From: Globisporangium splendens
Taxonomy: Eukaryota > Oomycota > Peronosporomycetes > Pythiales > Pythiaceae
Direction: 5' to 3'
Length of the DNA stretch: 64,000 nt
Assembly: GCA_006386115.1 (NCBI GenBank)
Contig: VFIW01000081.1
Span: forward strand, 1-64,000
Shown piece after piece: positions 30,197-41,400 of the stretch (within the stretch, counting starts at the first letter, position 1; the number at the start of each line of letters is the position of its first letter). Below the pieces are notes generated by a model. That model had not been told where the DNA came from and searched no databases. It saw only the letters and a list, made by a program, of their open reading frames with translations. The translations under genes were made by a program, and so were the position numbers.

Positions 30197-31291
30197 ATGG
30201 CGTGCGGCATGACGCCGAGCCTCGCGCGCATGCTGGAGCAGGTGGCGCAGGAGAAGGAGACCAAGGCGCGCGGCGCTGAGCAGCAGCTGAGCGCCACGGC
30301 GGAGCGTGTCGCGCGCACCAAGCAGCGGCTCGCAGACCTCGAGCAAACGCACGCAAAGCAAGAGCACTACGACTGGACCAAGACGTACGAGAAGTGGGAC
30401 GCGTGGGAGGACCCCGAGGAGCTCGCGCGCCAGGAGCAGGAGGCACGCGAACGCAGCGAACGCGCGGCCAGGGAGCAGCTCGGCTGCAACCACGACCACT
30501 CGGCTGTGCGTAGCATCGAGTTCACTGTCGTTACGATCCAAATGTCTCCATTGACGTCTATTGTGTGTGTGTGTGTGTGTGTGTGTTGAATACAGGAGCA
30601 AAAGCTCATGGATATGACGACGCAGGAGAAACTGGACGCGTGCGACGAGTTTCGGCAACTTGGGAATCTGTTCTTCCAGCACGGCCAGTACCAGCGCGCC
30701 GCGTACCACTACCACAAGGCGCTCGTGCACTTTGAGTACATTTTCCCCGACACGGACGCGGAAACGGAGCGCCACGACGCACTCAAACTCAAGGTGTTGC
30801 TGAACTTTGCTGCGTGTCGCCTGAAAACGGGACATCTCGAGGACGTCGTGCAGCATGCTGACCAAGCCCTGGCGCTCGATGCTGCGAACGTGAAGGCGCT
30901 GTACCGACGAGCGCAAGCGCATCGCCTGCGCGACAACTTTGACCGCGCCATGCAGGATATCAACAAGGCCATTGAGATCGCGCAAGCAGAAGACGCGAGT
31001 GACCCGTTGTTAGTCCAGGAGAAAGCGCTGCTTCAAGCCAAGATGCTGGCGTACAAACTCAAGAGCAAGCAGGTCTCGTCAGCCATGTTCCGCAGCAAGG
31101 AGAGCAAGACAGACAGGCACAGACAGCACCAGCAACGATCATCTGCTCTACCGGATGCGTCTGTGCTCCGACTGAACCTACAGGCGAAGCAGTCAGTAGA
31201 CACTGCGCCGGAGATCGCGGCATTTGATAGCTGGCAGCCCTGTTGTCTCGGCTTGCAGGAGCTCGAGTCCGTGCTGGCAAAGCTGACGTGA
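30197..31291 (+). CDS. Tetratricopeptide-repeat (TPR) protein
   Basis: Predicted exons 30197-30505 and 30596-31291 (334 aa); the 90-nt intron starts GTGCGT, contains a (GT)n tract and ends AATACAG, phase 0. Residues ~10-95 are highly charged and probably a coiled coil (LEQVAQEKETKARGAEQQL, then RQEQEARERSERAAREQL). From ~115 come TPR helices: EFRQLGNLFFQHGQYQRAAY, KVLLNFAACRLKTGHLEDVV, and VKALYRRAQAHRLRDNFDRA. The arrangement resembles Hsp90/Hsp70 co-chaperone-type three-repeat TPR domains, but no partner motif is visible. The C-terminal ~100 residues are disordered. Its partner and location are unknown. Confidence 0.85.
30562..30586 (+). repeat. (GT)n microsatellite in the TPR-gene intron
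   Basis: Twelve GT dinucleotides directly upstream of the intron's 3' splice site, where a polypyrimidine tract would normally be expected. Length variation here could affect splicing. Confidence 0.9.
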
Positions 31292-31418
31292 AGACTGCAT
31301 TTGACACCAGACACCTTCAAGGAGAAAGAAAAAAAGTATATATTCTATAGTTCATAAACACGTACGCTGGTAGCAAAAAGGCGAATGGTCCCGAGTCTTT
31401 CTAGAGGGATGGGGATGT

Positions 31419-33144
31419 TTACTCGTCGAACTTGTACGAGTTGGAAGCCATGGAGATCTCGCCGCACATGTACGTCGAGCGCTTGCCCTTGTTCTTAGCC
31501 TTGGTGAAGTCCTTGCCGCGGACCTTAATAAGAATGTTGTTGGCTTTGCTGCCGACACCAGAGTTGCCGAACGTGCTTTCGTCTGCATTTCCGAGAAGCA
31601 TAGAAAGAAAACAAAGTTACTTGGGGATCTCGTCGCTTTGACGCATACAATGGAAAGGCACGAGGTCACGTACAGCTGTTGTCACGAAGACTGTCGTCCA
31701 CGATCTGCTTGGACCAGTACTCGCCATCGACACGCTGAAACGGGACGCCGCCATTCAACTGGCCAGCAACCTTGGTCTAGATATCAAAGAGCATACAATT
31801 ACAAAACATCAGCACATGATGGATATCTATCCAAAATCGAAGCGCTTGTGAGAACACCTACCGGCTTCTCGAACTTCTTTGGCTGCCACTCGAGCGCAGC
31901 CTTGGCCGAGGCATTGCGACGCTCTTCTTCCTTCGCGAGAGCGTCTTCGTCTTCCGAGGACTCCGAGTCGGACGAGGACGACGAATCCGAAGAGGAGTCC
32001 GACGACGAGTCCGAGCCGCTGCTTGAATCAGAGCTGCTCGACTCGTCCTTCTTGGCCTTCTTCGCGTTGGTCTTTGCAGCTGGGACCGCTTCCGCCTTGC
32101 GCTTCTTCTCACCAGGAGTCGTAGCAGCTGCAGACTTCTTTTTGGTATCTTCTTCCTCGTCAGACGACGACGAATCGGACGACGAAGAGGAATCCGAGGA
32201 CGAAGACGACTCGTCCTTCTTCTTTTGCGCAGCAGCAGGAGCCTTGGCAGCTGGAGTCGCCTTCTTGACGGTGACTGGAGCAGCCGGCTTCTTCTTTTCA
32301 TCCTCTTCGCTCTCATCATCGGCATCAGAGTCAGATGAGCTAGAGGACGATGACGACGAAGCCGCAGCCTTTTTCGAGGCAGGCTTGGCGGTCTCGGTCT
32401 TCTTAGCAGCAGGCTTAGCAACTTCCGTCTCCTTTGCAGCAGGCTTAGCAACTTCCGTCTTCTTCGCAGCAGGTTTCTTCTTGCCCTCTTCTTCATCCGA
32501 GGAAGATGAGTCATCCGACGACGAGGAAGACGACGACGAGGACTCGTCCTTCTTCGTCTTCTCAGCCGCTGGCTTGCCATTCGCTTGCTTGGCAGCAGCC
32601 ACAGGCTTCGCGGTCTTCTTCTCGTCTTCCGAGGAAGATTCCGAACTAGAATCCGAGCTGCCCGACGAAGACTCCTCCTTCTTCTTCTTCGCGGCCACAA
32701 TAGCAGGAGCAGCAGCCTTCTTCGCTGGTGTCGCCTGCTTCTTCTTGTCTTCTTCATCGTCCGACGATGAAGACGAAGACGAAGACGAAGACGAAGAGCT
32801 CTTGGACTTGGCAGCGTCCACCACTGCCGACGCAGGGATCTCCTCCTTCTTAGCAGGCTTGCTCCCCAAGTACGCCTTGTAGATCGCCAGCAAATCGTCC
32901 TCCGGCTTGAAATCCTTCACATTCTACACATACACGAAGACGCACACCACAATACACAATATTCGTGTCAATAAGGACCACGTACGCATGTACAAGCAGA
33001 GACAAACGAGCAGCGAGAACGCACCAGCTTGGCTTCCTTTTGCAGCGCCGCAGCCGCCGCCTTCATGCCGGAGCTCGCGAGCAGCGCGTGGATCAGCGGG
33101 TACACGTCGCTCGCGGCCACACTCGGAGCTTTCTTCACGGCCAT
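31419..33144 (-). CDS. Nopp140/SRP40-type nucleolar phosphoprotein
   Basis: Predicted as complement of exons 33144-33025, 32923-31862, 31776-31674 and 31582-31419 (482 aa), all junctions in frame. Residues ~12-40 form a LisH-like motif (VYPLIHALLASSGMKAAAAA). The centre is alternating acidic Ser runs (SSSSSSDDEEDKKK) and Lys/Ala/Pro-rich basic stretches, the classic Nopp140 CK2-target repeat design. The C-terminus is the SRP40 domain: VPFQRVDGEYWSKQIVDDSL, DNSYESTFGNSG, VRGKDFTKAKNKGKRSTYM. Nopp140 chaperones box C/D and H/ACA snoRNPs and links the nucleolus with Cajal bodies. The long plus-strand frame at 31638-32882 opposite it is a shadow of the Ser/Asp codons. Confidence 0.93.
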
Positions 33145-33600
33145 GCTGTCTATCTCTCTGTATGTGTGTCTGTGTCTAAAGAGGGAAGGAGGCAAGTGGC
33201 GCGAGCGGATGGACGCGCTTGGTGACGGATGTCGTTTTGTGCTCCGCCATTCAAAGGTGCCGCATCGAATTCTAGAGGTTTCCTCAGAGCTCACATTGAC
33301 GCATCAAATGACACATTCGATTAGTTTACACAGGTGATTAGTTGTTAGATGTGTGGTTCGTGCCGGCTTTAACAGAGAGTATAAAGTTCGAGAAGACTTT
33401 ACCGCGAGTGCGGACAAAAGATGTGGTTTAGGTCAGTTCACCCATCCACCCAGAATAGATGAAAACCATCACCCAAAACTCAATGTTGGTTTCCTAACCA
33501 GTAATGCAATACTTCCAGTTCAACCGGTTGAGGGGTCAACCGTTGCAGAGCACAAAAAAGCAGCTGGTAGTCAAAAAAGAGAAGGGGCAACATCAATCAA
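33145..33600. other. Divergent intergenic region with a promoter-like repeat
   Basis: Between the Nopp140-type gene and the Crinkler-like gene. It contains the first copy (33368-33408) of a two-block element that recurs upstream of the SH3-like gene at 35837-35879. Confidence 0.5.
33368..33408 (+). repeat. Two-block direct repeat flanking the Crinkler-like gene, copy 1
   Basis: The blocks tttaacagag (33368-33377) and gactttaccgcgag (33395-33408) recur in the same order, orientation and spacing (within one base) at 35838-35847 and 35866-35879. The intervening bases differ. Both copies lie 90-230 bases upstream of a start codon on the same strand, so a shared regulatory element or a duplicated promoter is likely. 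Confidence 0.75.
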
Positions 33601-35621
33601 GTGCTTTCAAAAATCAGACTCCAAAAACAACCTTTCGTCTTTAGCCCCATGCTCAGTTCTCCTTTCTCCACGCCGACCTCAGCGGCAAGTACGTCGAAGC
33701 ACCATATCATGAGCGCTGCAATGAATACTCCGAGAGCTACAGACTCAGGAGGGAAAGGAGTAACTATAGAGGTACAAGTCAACTCTGGACTGCAAAAGAA
33801 AATGGAGCTAACGGAGGCGTTCTCAGCGTTTCTTCCGATGAACGATCACTACGATAGAGATCAGTTTTTCGTGCGAGCTTGCTATCCTGAGTACTACGAT
33901 CTGATCACGAAGAAACCCGATGGCAGAGTGAAACTCGTTACCGTCACGGGAACGCCAGGTACGTCCGTCGTCGCTCCCTTCACCTTCTCTCGGTGTGTGT
34001 GTCTTTTGCTTTGATTGCATCTCTGTTGTCTGAAAGAGCAATGATGCGTATGCATGTGTTATGGCGCAGGCATCGGGAAGTCGGTCTTCTATGTCTACTT
34101 CTTCTTGCGATACAGCGAGAGCCATCCAGACGCCACGATCACGCTGGCTTCGTTCGCCGATAGAGGCGATTTGGAGAATTTCGTAATCTGGACGAATCAA
34201 GAAGTCCAAACGGGCAGAACAGCGAAGCGGTCAGAGATGACTCGGATGGTGCATGAAGCCGAAGTCAAGGCAGAACAAGAGAACCGGCCGTACATCCGTC
34301 TGTACGATGGACCTCCTCGAACGTACGAGAAGCATATCAGAACAGTTTGTTTCACCAGTCTCCGTGACGAGTGGCTCAACATGGTGACGAAGAACCAGCT
34401 GCACATTCCATTCTTTATGCCGCTCTGGGATCTCGACGAGCTGGAAGATGCAGCAGTCGCGCTGAACCTTGGGTCATCATCGCCAGATCCAGTGGATCTG
34501 CCTACGATTGCAGATCGCTTCGATTTCTTTGGTGGAGTGGCACAGTTTTGTCTTGTTGACGGCGACAGCGACTTGAACGAGCACAAGTGGAATTTCAAGA
34601 ACGAGATACGAAAAATCACCACCGATCTTAATACCTTGAACGACTTGATGGCAGACGAAGGAGAAGAGAAATTGTACCACCAGCTGTGTCATTGCGTGCC
34701 TGATCCGGACGCGCTCTATGATTATAGCATCAAGGTTGCCTCGAGGATGGCTGCGCTCATGGTGCTCGAACAAATTAGTATGAATCTGGTCGGAAGACGA
34801 GACAACTTGGCGCTAGTGTTGCGTAGCGTTCGGGGAGCTAAGGCATTGAATGGTCATTTATTTGAAGGTCGTGCGCACGAAAAGCTGGCGAGAGGTGTAT
34901 CGTTTGCTGCGAAACGCCTTTGTGAAGCAGAAGCGGAGGAGTCTGATGTCCGAGCACGGACCAACGTGGAGATTATTGTCGAGAGCAGTCGCGAGTACTT
35001 CAACTACGACGACTCGTTTTCTCTTTCGAGCGTGCTCTTCGGTGGTCCGTATCACGTTCGAATGGTACGACAAAATTCACGTCAGTTGACTCGTTCTACT
35101 TTCCAACGCCGAGAGGAGTGGACCCGTTGTCGGAAGATGCCGCGATCCAGTACTTGCGAGATACGAGCGGTGCTCGCCTTCTCTTGTCCTTGGCGGCCCC
35201 AACCGCAACGACGCATCCAGTCAACGGCGATGGCATTATCGATGTGCTGTCTCGACTCCGACTTGCAGACGTCGTGAGTGCGGATCCGGACAAGGCGGCG
35301 CTGATTTTCGTCGTGCCGAAAGCGGAGAACCCACACAAGCGACCGAGAGACGGCATCTTGTCCCAACGGCAAGAGATCCAACTGAGCGTGGTGAACGAGA
35401 AGACTGAAAACCTGTGTGACATCCCGCTTATTGTCACCGATCGAAAGCGAGAGCAAGAGCTGAGTCGGAAGGTTCCTCCAGTCCGTACAGTTGCTGATCT
35501 GGAACGCGCGATCGGCAGTAAAGAACTGCCAGGCTACGAGAAGTACAAGTATCAGCTCGCGTGTGTAAGCGTGTTGGCGCACTTGGTCCACTCCATTCCG
35601 CAGTTTGTGTGGGAGATCTAG
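33601..35621 (+). pseudogene. Crinkler/RHS-type P-loop NTPase gene with a frameshift
   Basis: Exon 1 (33601-33958; start possibly the later ATG at 33649) joins exon 2 at 34070 through a GTACGT..GGCGCAG intron that splits the Walker A motif; together they read GTPGIGKSVFYVYFF. The following region (FADRGDLENFVIWTN, FTSLRDEWLNMV, PFFMPLWDLDELEDA, VDLPTIADRFDFFGGVAQF) resembles the NTPase domain shared by oomycete Crinkler effectors and RHS proteins. At about 35060-35110 the coding signal passes to another frame (35118-35621, FYFPTPRGVDPLSED then KYKYQLACVSVLAHLVHSIP), so there is a break before the C-terminal domain. No LFLAK-type host-translocation header is visible. It may be a pseudogene, or the frameshift may be an error. 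Confidence 0.6.
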
Positions 35622-35969
35622 TCTGGTCGTGTGTCGATGCATGTGTGTTTGCGTGTGTGTGTGCACAGTGCGTTTGGTTCGATCCCAATTGAAAAGCAAA
35701 TCGTGATTATGAACAGGTTTTACATCATTTTGCTATTGTGCGATATCTCTTTATAAAGGTTTTGATCCCCGAAATGCCATAATTTCATTGCTGCTCGAAA
35801 TGTGTTTCTGCAAGATATTCAGCTTCATTGTCCGGGTTTTAACAGAGTGCGTACCTCAAAGCGAGGACTTTACCGCGAGACCGACCATGCGTGAGGTTTT
35901 TTTTAATATGCATGAAGCATTTGGCAAGAAAACCACGTGAGGCAAACGAGCAAGCAGCAAGCAGTCCGC
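35622..35969. other. Short intergenic region with the second copy of the two-block repeat
   Basis: Contains a GT-rich run near 35640-35665, an AT-rich stretch, and the repeat at 35837-35879 upstream of the SH3-like gene. Confidence 0.5.
35837..35879 (+). repeat. Two-block direct repeat flanking the Crinkler-like gene, copy 2
   Basis: Contains ttttaacagag and, after 18 bases, gactttaccgcgag, matching 33368-33408. It ends 90 bases before the ATG of the SH3-like gene at 35970. Confidence 0.75.
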
Positions 35970-38337
35970 ATGGAGGAGTTCTTCCAGTACGTCGGGCGTT
36001 CGCAGGCGGCGAGTGTGGCGCTGACCAAGCACAAGCTCTTTCTTTACGCGTCGCCGCGCGAAAACCCCATCGACAGGTGCGTCTCGCGTCCCTGTTGGCA
36101 GCGTCCAGAGCTCCTGCGGCAATGCGGAATGTGGAACTCGCGCGTGATGATGCATGCGAATGCGCATTGACTCTATTGTGTTGAATTGTAGATGCGGTGA
36201 AGTGCGTGTGGGCGCGTACTTTGCGTGCTCGGACATCAGTTTCTACGGCGACCAGTGCTGGATGAAGATCCGCCGCGGTGTGTTCTCGAACGCCAAGCTC
36301 AATGGCTACATCCGCGTCGAGTTCGACTTGGCGGCGCAGGACGCTGGCGACGTCCCGCCACACCAGCAGACGAACATCGCAGAGCCGCGTCCTGCGCAGT
36401 TCAAGTATCTGCGAAGACTGCCAAGTACGTACCGATTGTACTCTAATGCGCATTATTACCAGCGGACTTCTGTGTATGACCATTGTTTTGTTGTATTTCC
36501 AACAACATCACTAGACTTTCCGGCGTTTCTGTGCGCGCGGGAGAAGCTGCTGCTGTCGCGCATTCCGGTGTTCAGCATCCCGGATTCCTCCAAGAAGAGC
36601 TTTTCGTCGGCTGATTCGCCGTCACACACTAAAAAAGGTCCTCATCGCGCGCACCAGCTGCGGTATTTGCCGTCCGTGAGCGTCTTCCACGCCACGGAAG
36701 CGCAGTTCAATGAGGACTTTACGCAGATGGCGCTGAAGATTAGTTCGACGTTCGGAATGGCTGGGTGGATCAACGTCTCGTTCCACGACACGCTCATCGT
36801 TGTCGAAGATCCGCGACCGCAGAACTGGAGTCACCCTGTGTACATGCAGAATGTGGCGACGAAGACGGGCAAGTTGATGGGCGAGCTCCCTTTCCGCGCC
36901 ATTCCGAGTCTCCAAGCGCCTCGACTCGGGAGCATCGAGTCGCATCGCATCGTCGAAGCCGTGGAGAGGAAACTGGTCAAGGACCAAGTGTGGATCAAGA
37001 TTCGGAATTGTGAGACTCCCGTGGCAAAGAAAGCGGATGATGGAGACATTCAGGAGGAAGACACCACAGATACCTCTCGCGATGGAGACAGCAATGTGGC
37101 TGGTGATTTGGTCACCACAACCACAGACGCAGACAAAGTCAGGACCAAGCCGTCGGAAGTTTGGATCATTGAACGCAATGTAAACACTGGCGAGCGCGTG
37201 ACGATTCCGTGGGGCGCCAGTGCTATCCAGGATCGACCAAACACCGACCGCGAAGAGCGCTACTATCGCAACATCTACAGCCGACGCGCGTTGCCGCTGC
37301 GCAAGAACCCAGAGCTCGCTGCAGAAGTGGTGGGACAATTGGAACCTGGTGTTGTGTTCGCGTCGTCCATGCGGGTCTTGAATGCTCAAGGACGCATGTG
37401 GATTCGTGTGCCACTGTCCAATGATGAGAACCCACAGGACACGGCGTTTGGGTACGCGATTCAGTCGAACGCAAAGACCAATCGATGCATGCTGCAAGAA
37501 ATCCCTGCACCAGGGAAAATGTCACCGACACAGTACTTCCAGGTTGTTTGTAGCCCTCAAGCAGTGGCAAATTCACAGAACAACTCTGAACCTAACCAAG
37601 ACGATGGAGCCCAGAATGTGGTGGCAGCGCGCTCCGAGCCTACGATGCAATCGAAGGAACTATTTTACGTGAAAAATGGTACCATTGTGAGCGTTCTTGG
37701 CTCGATGTATGTCCGAGAGGAGCGTCGAATCTGGCTTCAAGTTCTCGCAACCGATATCGACAACGCGATGCGAGTGAAGCAGGACAAATTCGCGTTAACG
37801 GAGGACGAGCAGCACCAGAACGTCGTTTATCTCCCAGTGTGCGATCCGAGTCGGCCGTTTGAGACGGCCGTGAAGCCTATCAATCGGGTACTCGTGAAGA
37901 TCCCGAACCCAAACGTCCACAGCAATGAAAAGAAACCGAGCGCGCGTGTGATTTTCAGTGGCCGTGCGTCGAAACTATTTGGCTCGCAGTTGATGCAACC
38001 GTCTACGATCGATTTGGCATCGTTCAGGAAGAGCGGAGACGCGTTGTCGTCCTCGTCGTCCTTTTCATCGAAGCGCGCAGCGGCAGCCGCAGGTGAGACA
38101 CAGAGTCCAGCGCAGTCACTGAAGGACGAAATCAACAGCTGGCAGCTGGAAAGTGAGCACTTGAGCACCATTTCCACCTACGTGTATGGTGGTCTTAGCT
38201 ATGCTACTGAGTGCCTGAAGCGACCGTTTAGTTCCTGCTTGGCGAAGAAAGCTGCCATGCGACAATACGATCAGCTGTACCAACAGGATGACGACGATGA
38301 CTTGGAGTACGGTGAAGTGCCAGAGGCGCGTGCGTGA
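35970..38337 (+). CDS. Protein with repeated SH3-like (SH3b-type) segments, function unknown
   Basis: Predicted exons 35970-36076, 36192-36424 and 36515-38337 (720 aa). The second intron is exactly 90 nt and contains no stop, so retaining it would add 30 residues in frame. Several segments of ~60 residues look like SH3b-type beta barrels, the clearest being LPLRKNPELAAEVVGQLEPG with VVFASSMRVLNAQGRMWIRV; others begin HKLFLYASPRENPIDRCGEV and LFYVKNGTIVSVLGSMYVRE. The C-terminus is a possible amphipathic region plus an acidic tail (YQQDDDDDLEYGEVPEA). There is no signal peptide or membrane segment. SH3b domains bind peptides, but nothing here names a partner. Confidence 0.75.
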
Positions 38338-38418
38338 GTGAGTTGAGTGCATGAGATGAAAGCAGTGATCGACTCGCTTTGAAGACTAGGTAACGTGCAT
38401 GTTTGTTTCCATAAGCTG

Positions 38419-41400
38419 TTAATGTGAAGATTTATTGTCTGGCAGCCTCAAAATGTTTGCCTTGCCTCTTCGAGCTTGAGTCGCCTCGCCTGGATGGTTA
38501 AAAGCAAAATTGAAGGAGTACAGAACCTTGTATCGACTGCAACACTTTCTGGCGAGCACCACCAGCCGTTTCTTCACACCGATCGAGAGCTCGGCAGCTT
38601 CCGAGAACGAAGGCTGCAGCACACAGAGAGAAAGAGATCATCAAAGGTGAGAATTTGGTGCAAGTGCCTGAACATGTGTATGTTTTGTTACGTACTGTGA
38701 TGGATATCTCAGCAGCAGCACCCGATGCGTTCTCTGCGTGCCGAAGTTGCTCCTCTTTCGCGGTGTCTGCATCGAATCTTGCTTGGTTTTTCAAGCGCAA
38801 GCGCTTCATCACGGGGCTTAGCGGCCGCACACGCGTCACCAAGTCGTCTTCGTCGTCTTCGTCGCCAGCATCGTCGCCATCTGCAGCCATCCCGAACTCA
38901 TTGTCCACGGCAGCAACATTGAGCCGAAGACGCGAGCGTCGCATGGGTGGAGCTGAGTTCAGCTTGCTGTTTGCCTCCGTGACGTCCTTCCACGCGAGTG
39001 CGTAGTTCTGCCAGTAGAAGAACAAGACGCTGACGAGCCGATTCGTGTAATAGCATTCAGCGTCACGGCGTTGCTGCTTACGCTTTAGTTTCTCAGCCAC
39101 ACGTTGATGCCAAGACACAAACGCTCTCTTTTCAAGATTGCGCTCAAGTGTAAACTGCAGTACCCGACAGCGACGCTCTCGCTCTGCCCATCGACGCCAG
39201 CTGTGCCAGATGACCTCGAGCATGCGCTTCCCACTGATCGACGCCAATTTGACCATGCACGACAGCAGCGAGAAGCGCTTCTTCTGCTGATCGCGCATCG
39301 CATATCGCCACACGTTCAACGTTCGGCGACGCAAACTCCACTCGAAATGCCGCAAGGCAAGCCCTGCTTGCTCCTGGCGCCTGAATTTGCTCTCTTGTGT
39401 GACGTGGTACCACGCAATCAAGGATCTGGAGCGCGAACGAAACTGATAGTGCTGCCGAGCATGGCGATCGCGGTGCGCTCGATGAAGTACGTGACACCAC
39501 TGGATCCAGACCATGCGTACCAGTCGTCTTTCGCGCGCTTGAAGAAGCTGCATACCAATTCGACGCTGATATGTACACTTGATCGTATTTGATACTCGTG
39601 CTGTCAAGCATTGCAGCGCTTTTCGATCGTGGACGCGTTGGTACCAGTGCTTGTGAAGGCATGTGTGCACGAAATGCCGTAGCGCACGAGCCGCGATCTC
39701 TGCGTTTGCCTGGCAATAGTGCACGTAGCAACCCCATCGTTGCCAGATCGCGCCAAGCAGGATTTGCTCCTTCCTGGCCGTCACCATGGTGACTCGAGTA
39801 TGGCGCTGCTGCTTCGTGTCTTTCCACGTGTACCACATCGCGAATGCGTCCCTCAATCGCTGCTGCTTGACTGCCGTCGCTAGTTGGCGCAATTGCTGAG
39901 TTCGATTGACGCTTTCTCGCCAGTGGCGGAGGATCCTCGGGAGTCTCGTGTCGTACGTCTTGTTGAAGAAGTATTCCAGCACGAGGCAGACGCGTTTGCT
40001 CCATTCCTAGTACTCTTTGAGCCGTCTCAACGCGCGTCGTCGCAGAAAGAGCAGCATGTGCTGCCTCTGGGTGTGGCATTGGGCTCGCTCCACGCGCATC
40101 GCATGCAGGAAATCGTGGTTCCACACGAGCCAATACTTGGTCACGACGCGCGCGCGATGGTACACTTCCAAGCTTGTGTGCAAATGGCGTTTCTCGTCGA
40201 CGTAGCCTCGCCACACTTCCCAGTGCTTCTTCAGGCATCTCCGCTCGCTGCGCACCATCTCCGTGTTGACAATTGTCCAGAGCTCGCGGTCCCGAAGCCG
40301 TTGCCGCTGCAATTGCTTGACGCGCTGCACAACGTTCTTCCAGCCATGGAACACGGTGCGGAGTGCGCACACACTCTGCTCGCCTTGGAAACATGTGAGC
40401 ACATTCCGCATGCGCTTGCGCTGGTGGCTCCAAGCTTGCCACACGACAAAATGAGCGTGCAGTTTCCGCAATCGATAGAACAATCGCGCGTGGAAAATGT
40501 GCCGCCACCGCTGCCACGTCTGCGGAACGTCCCATGTGATCTCGAAGCGCTGGAAAAAGCGCGCTTTCCTGGCCAATGCGATTGCGATGGATACCAGTTC
40601 GTCTGGTTCCTCGTGACTGTTTGCATCTCCTTCTTCCCCATATGCGTTGGTCGTAGCAGCACAGCCCTCCGAGAGTATGTCTGGACTGGTGCTGGCATCC
40701 AGGTCTTCAGGGCTACTGACACCGTCGATGTTCGCGGGTCGCTTGACTTGGAGTTTGCTGAAAGCATTCAACGGGATTGTCAGCATTTGCTTCAACAGTT
40801 TTGGCCGCGTCGCAAACTTCGACCAGATTGTAAACCGGAAGCGCAAGTGGTTCCCGTTCACAGCACTGCACAGGATCTGCTTGCAGCGCTGTTGGAGTCG
40901 ACTTCGATGTCTCCACGCGTCGAAACATGCGCGCACTTGCTGCTTCTGGTGCGTCTGCGTCGCTTTCAGCTGGAATGCGCGTACGCTGCGGTTCCTGGCG
41001 ACGAGTTTGCGCCATGCAACAAAACCGTTTTCGAGCATCCGCTTGTGACTCGCGCCGAGCATGTGCTCCACCTTGCACAGAATGACGAATTTGCGCCATT
41101 GATGCAGCGATCGCGTGCAGATTCTGGCGCCACAGTATCGTTTCGCGAGTTTATTCCGGCAGCTATTGTGAGCGAACGCCGTCCACGCATTCCACACTGT
41201 TCGAGTGCAAAGTTGGGTCTTCAACGCGAGTGCCTTGGCCATTTTGGTTCTCAATTCGAGACGCTTTTCAACAAAGTCGCTCCAGGCAAGAAACGTTTTT
41301 CGTTGGACCGAGTGCTGCAGTAAATGCACACAGTGTGCCAGCTTAGCGCGGCGCGACTTCGCAGTGAGCGCAACGCGTTTCCATTCGCGAAAGTCCCGAG

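Noticed and set aside
31638..32882. 414-codon Ser/Asp/Phe-rich plus-strand frame opposite the Nopp140-type gene
   Set aside because: It is a mirror of the repetitive acidic Ser codons, and the minus-strand exons join to LisH and SRP40 domains.
35082..35113. A 21-nt intron (GTACGA..GTCAG) to repair the Crinkler-like frame
   Set aside because: Too short to be spliced and it does not bring the downstream frame into phase.
39928..40005. A 78-nt intron starting GTACTA that would skip the TAG of the Sfi1-like gene
   Set aside because: Its acceptor lacks a pyrimidine tract and it would remove a well-formed Trp repeat motif; kept only as an alternative.
39884..41323. 479-codon plus-strand frame opposite the Sfi1-like gene
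   Set aside because: It is the antisense of strongly patterned Sfi1 repeats, has no domain of its own and does not extend with them.
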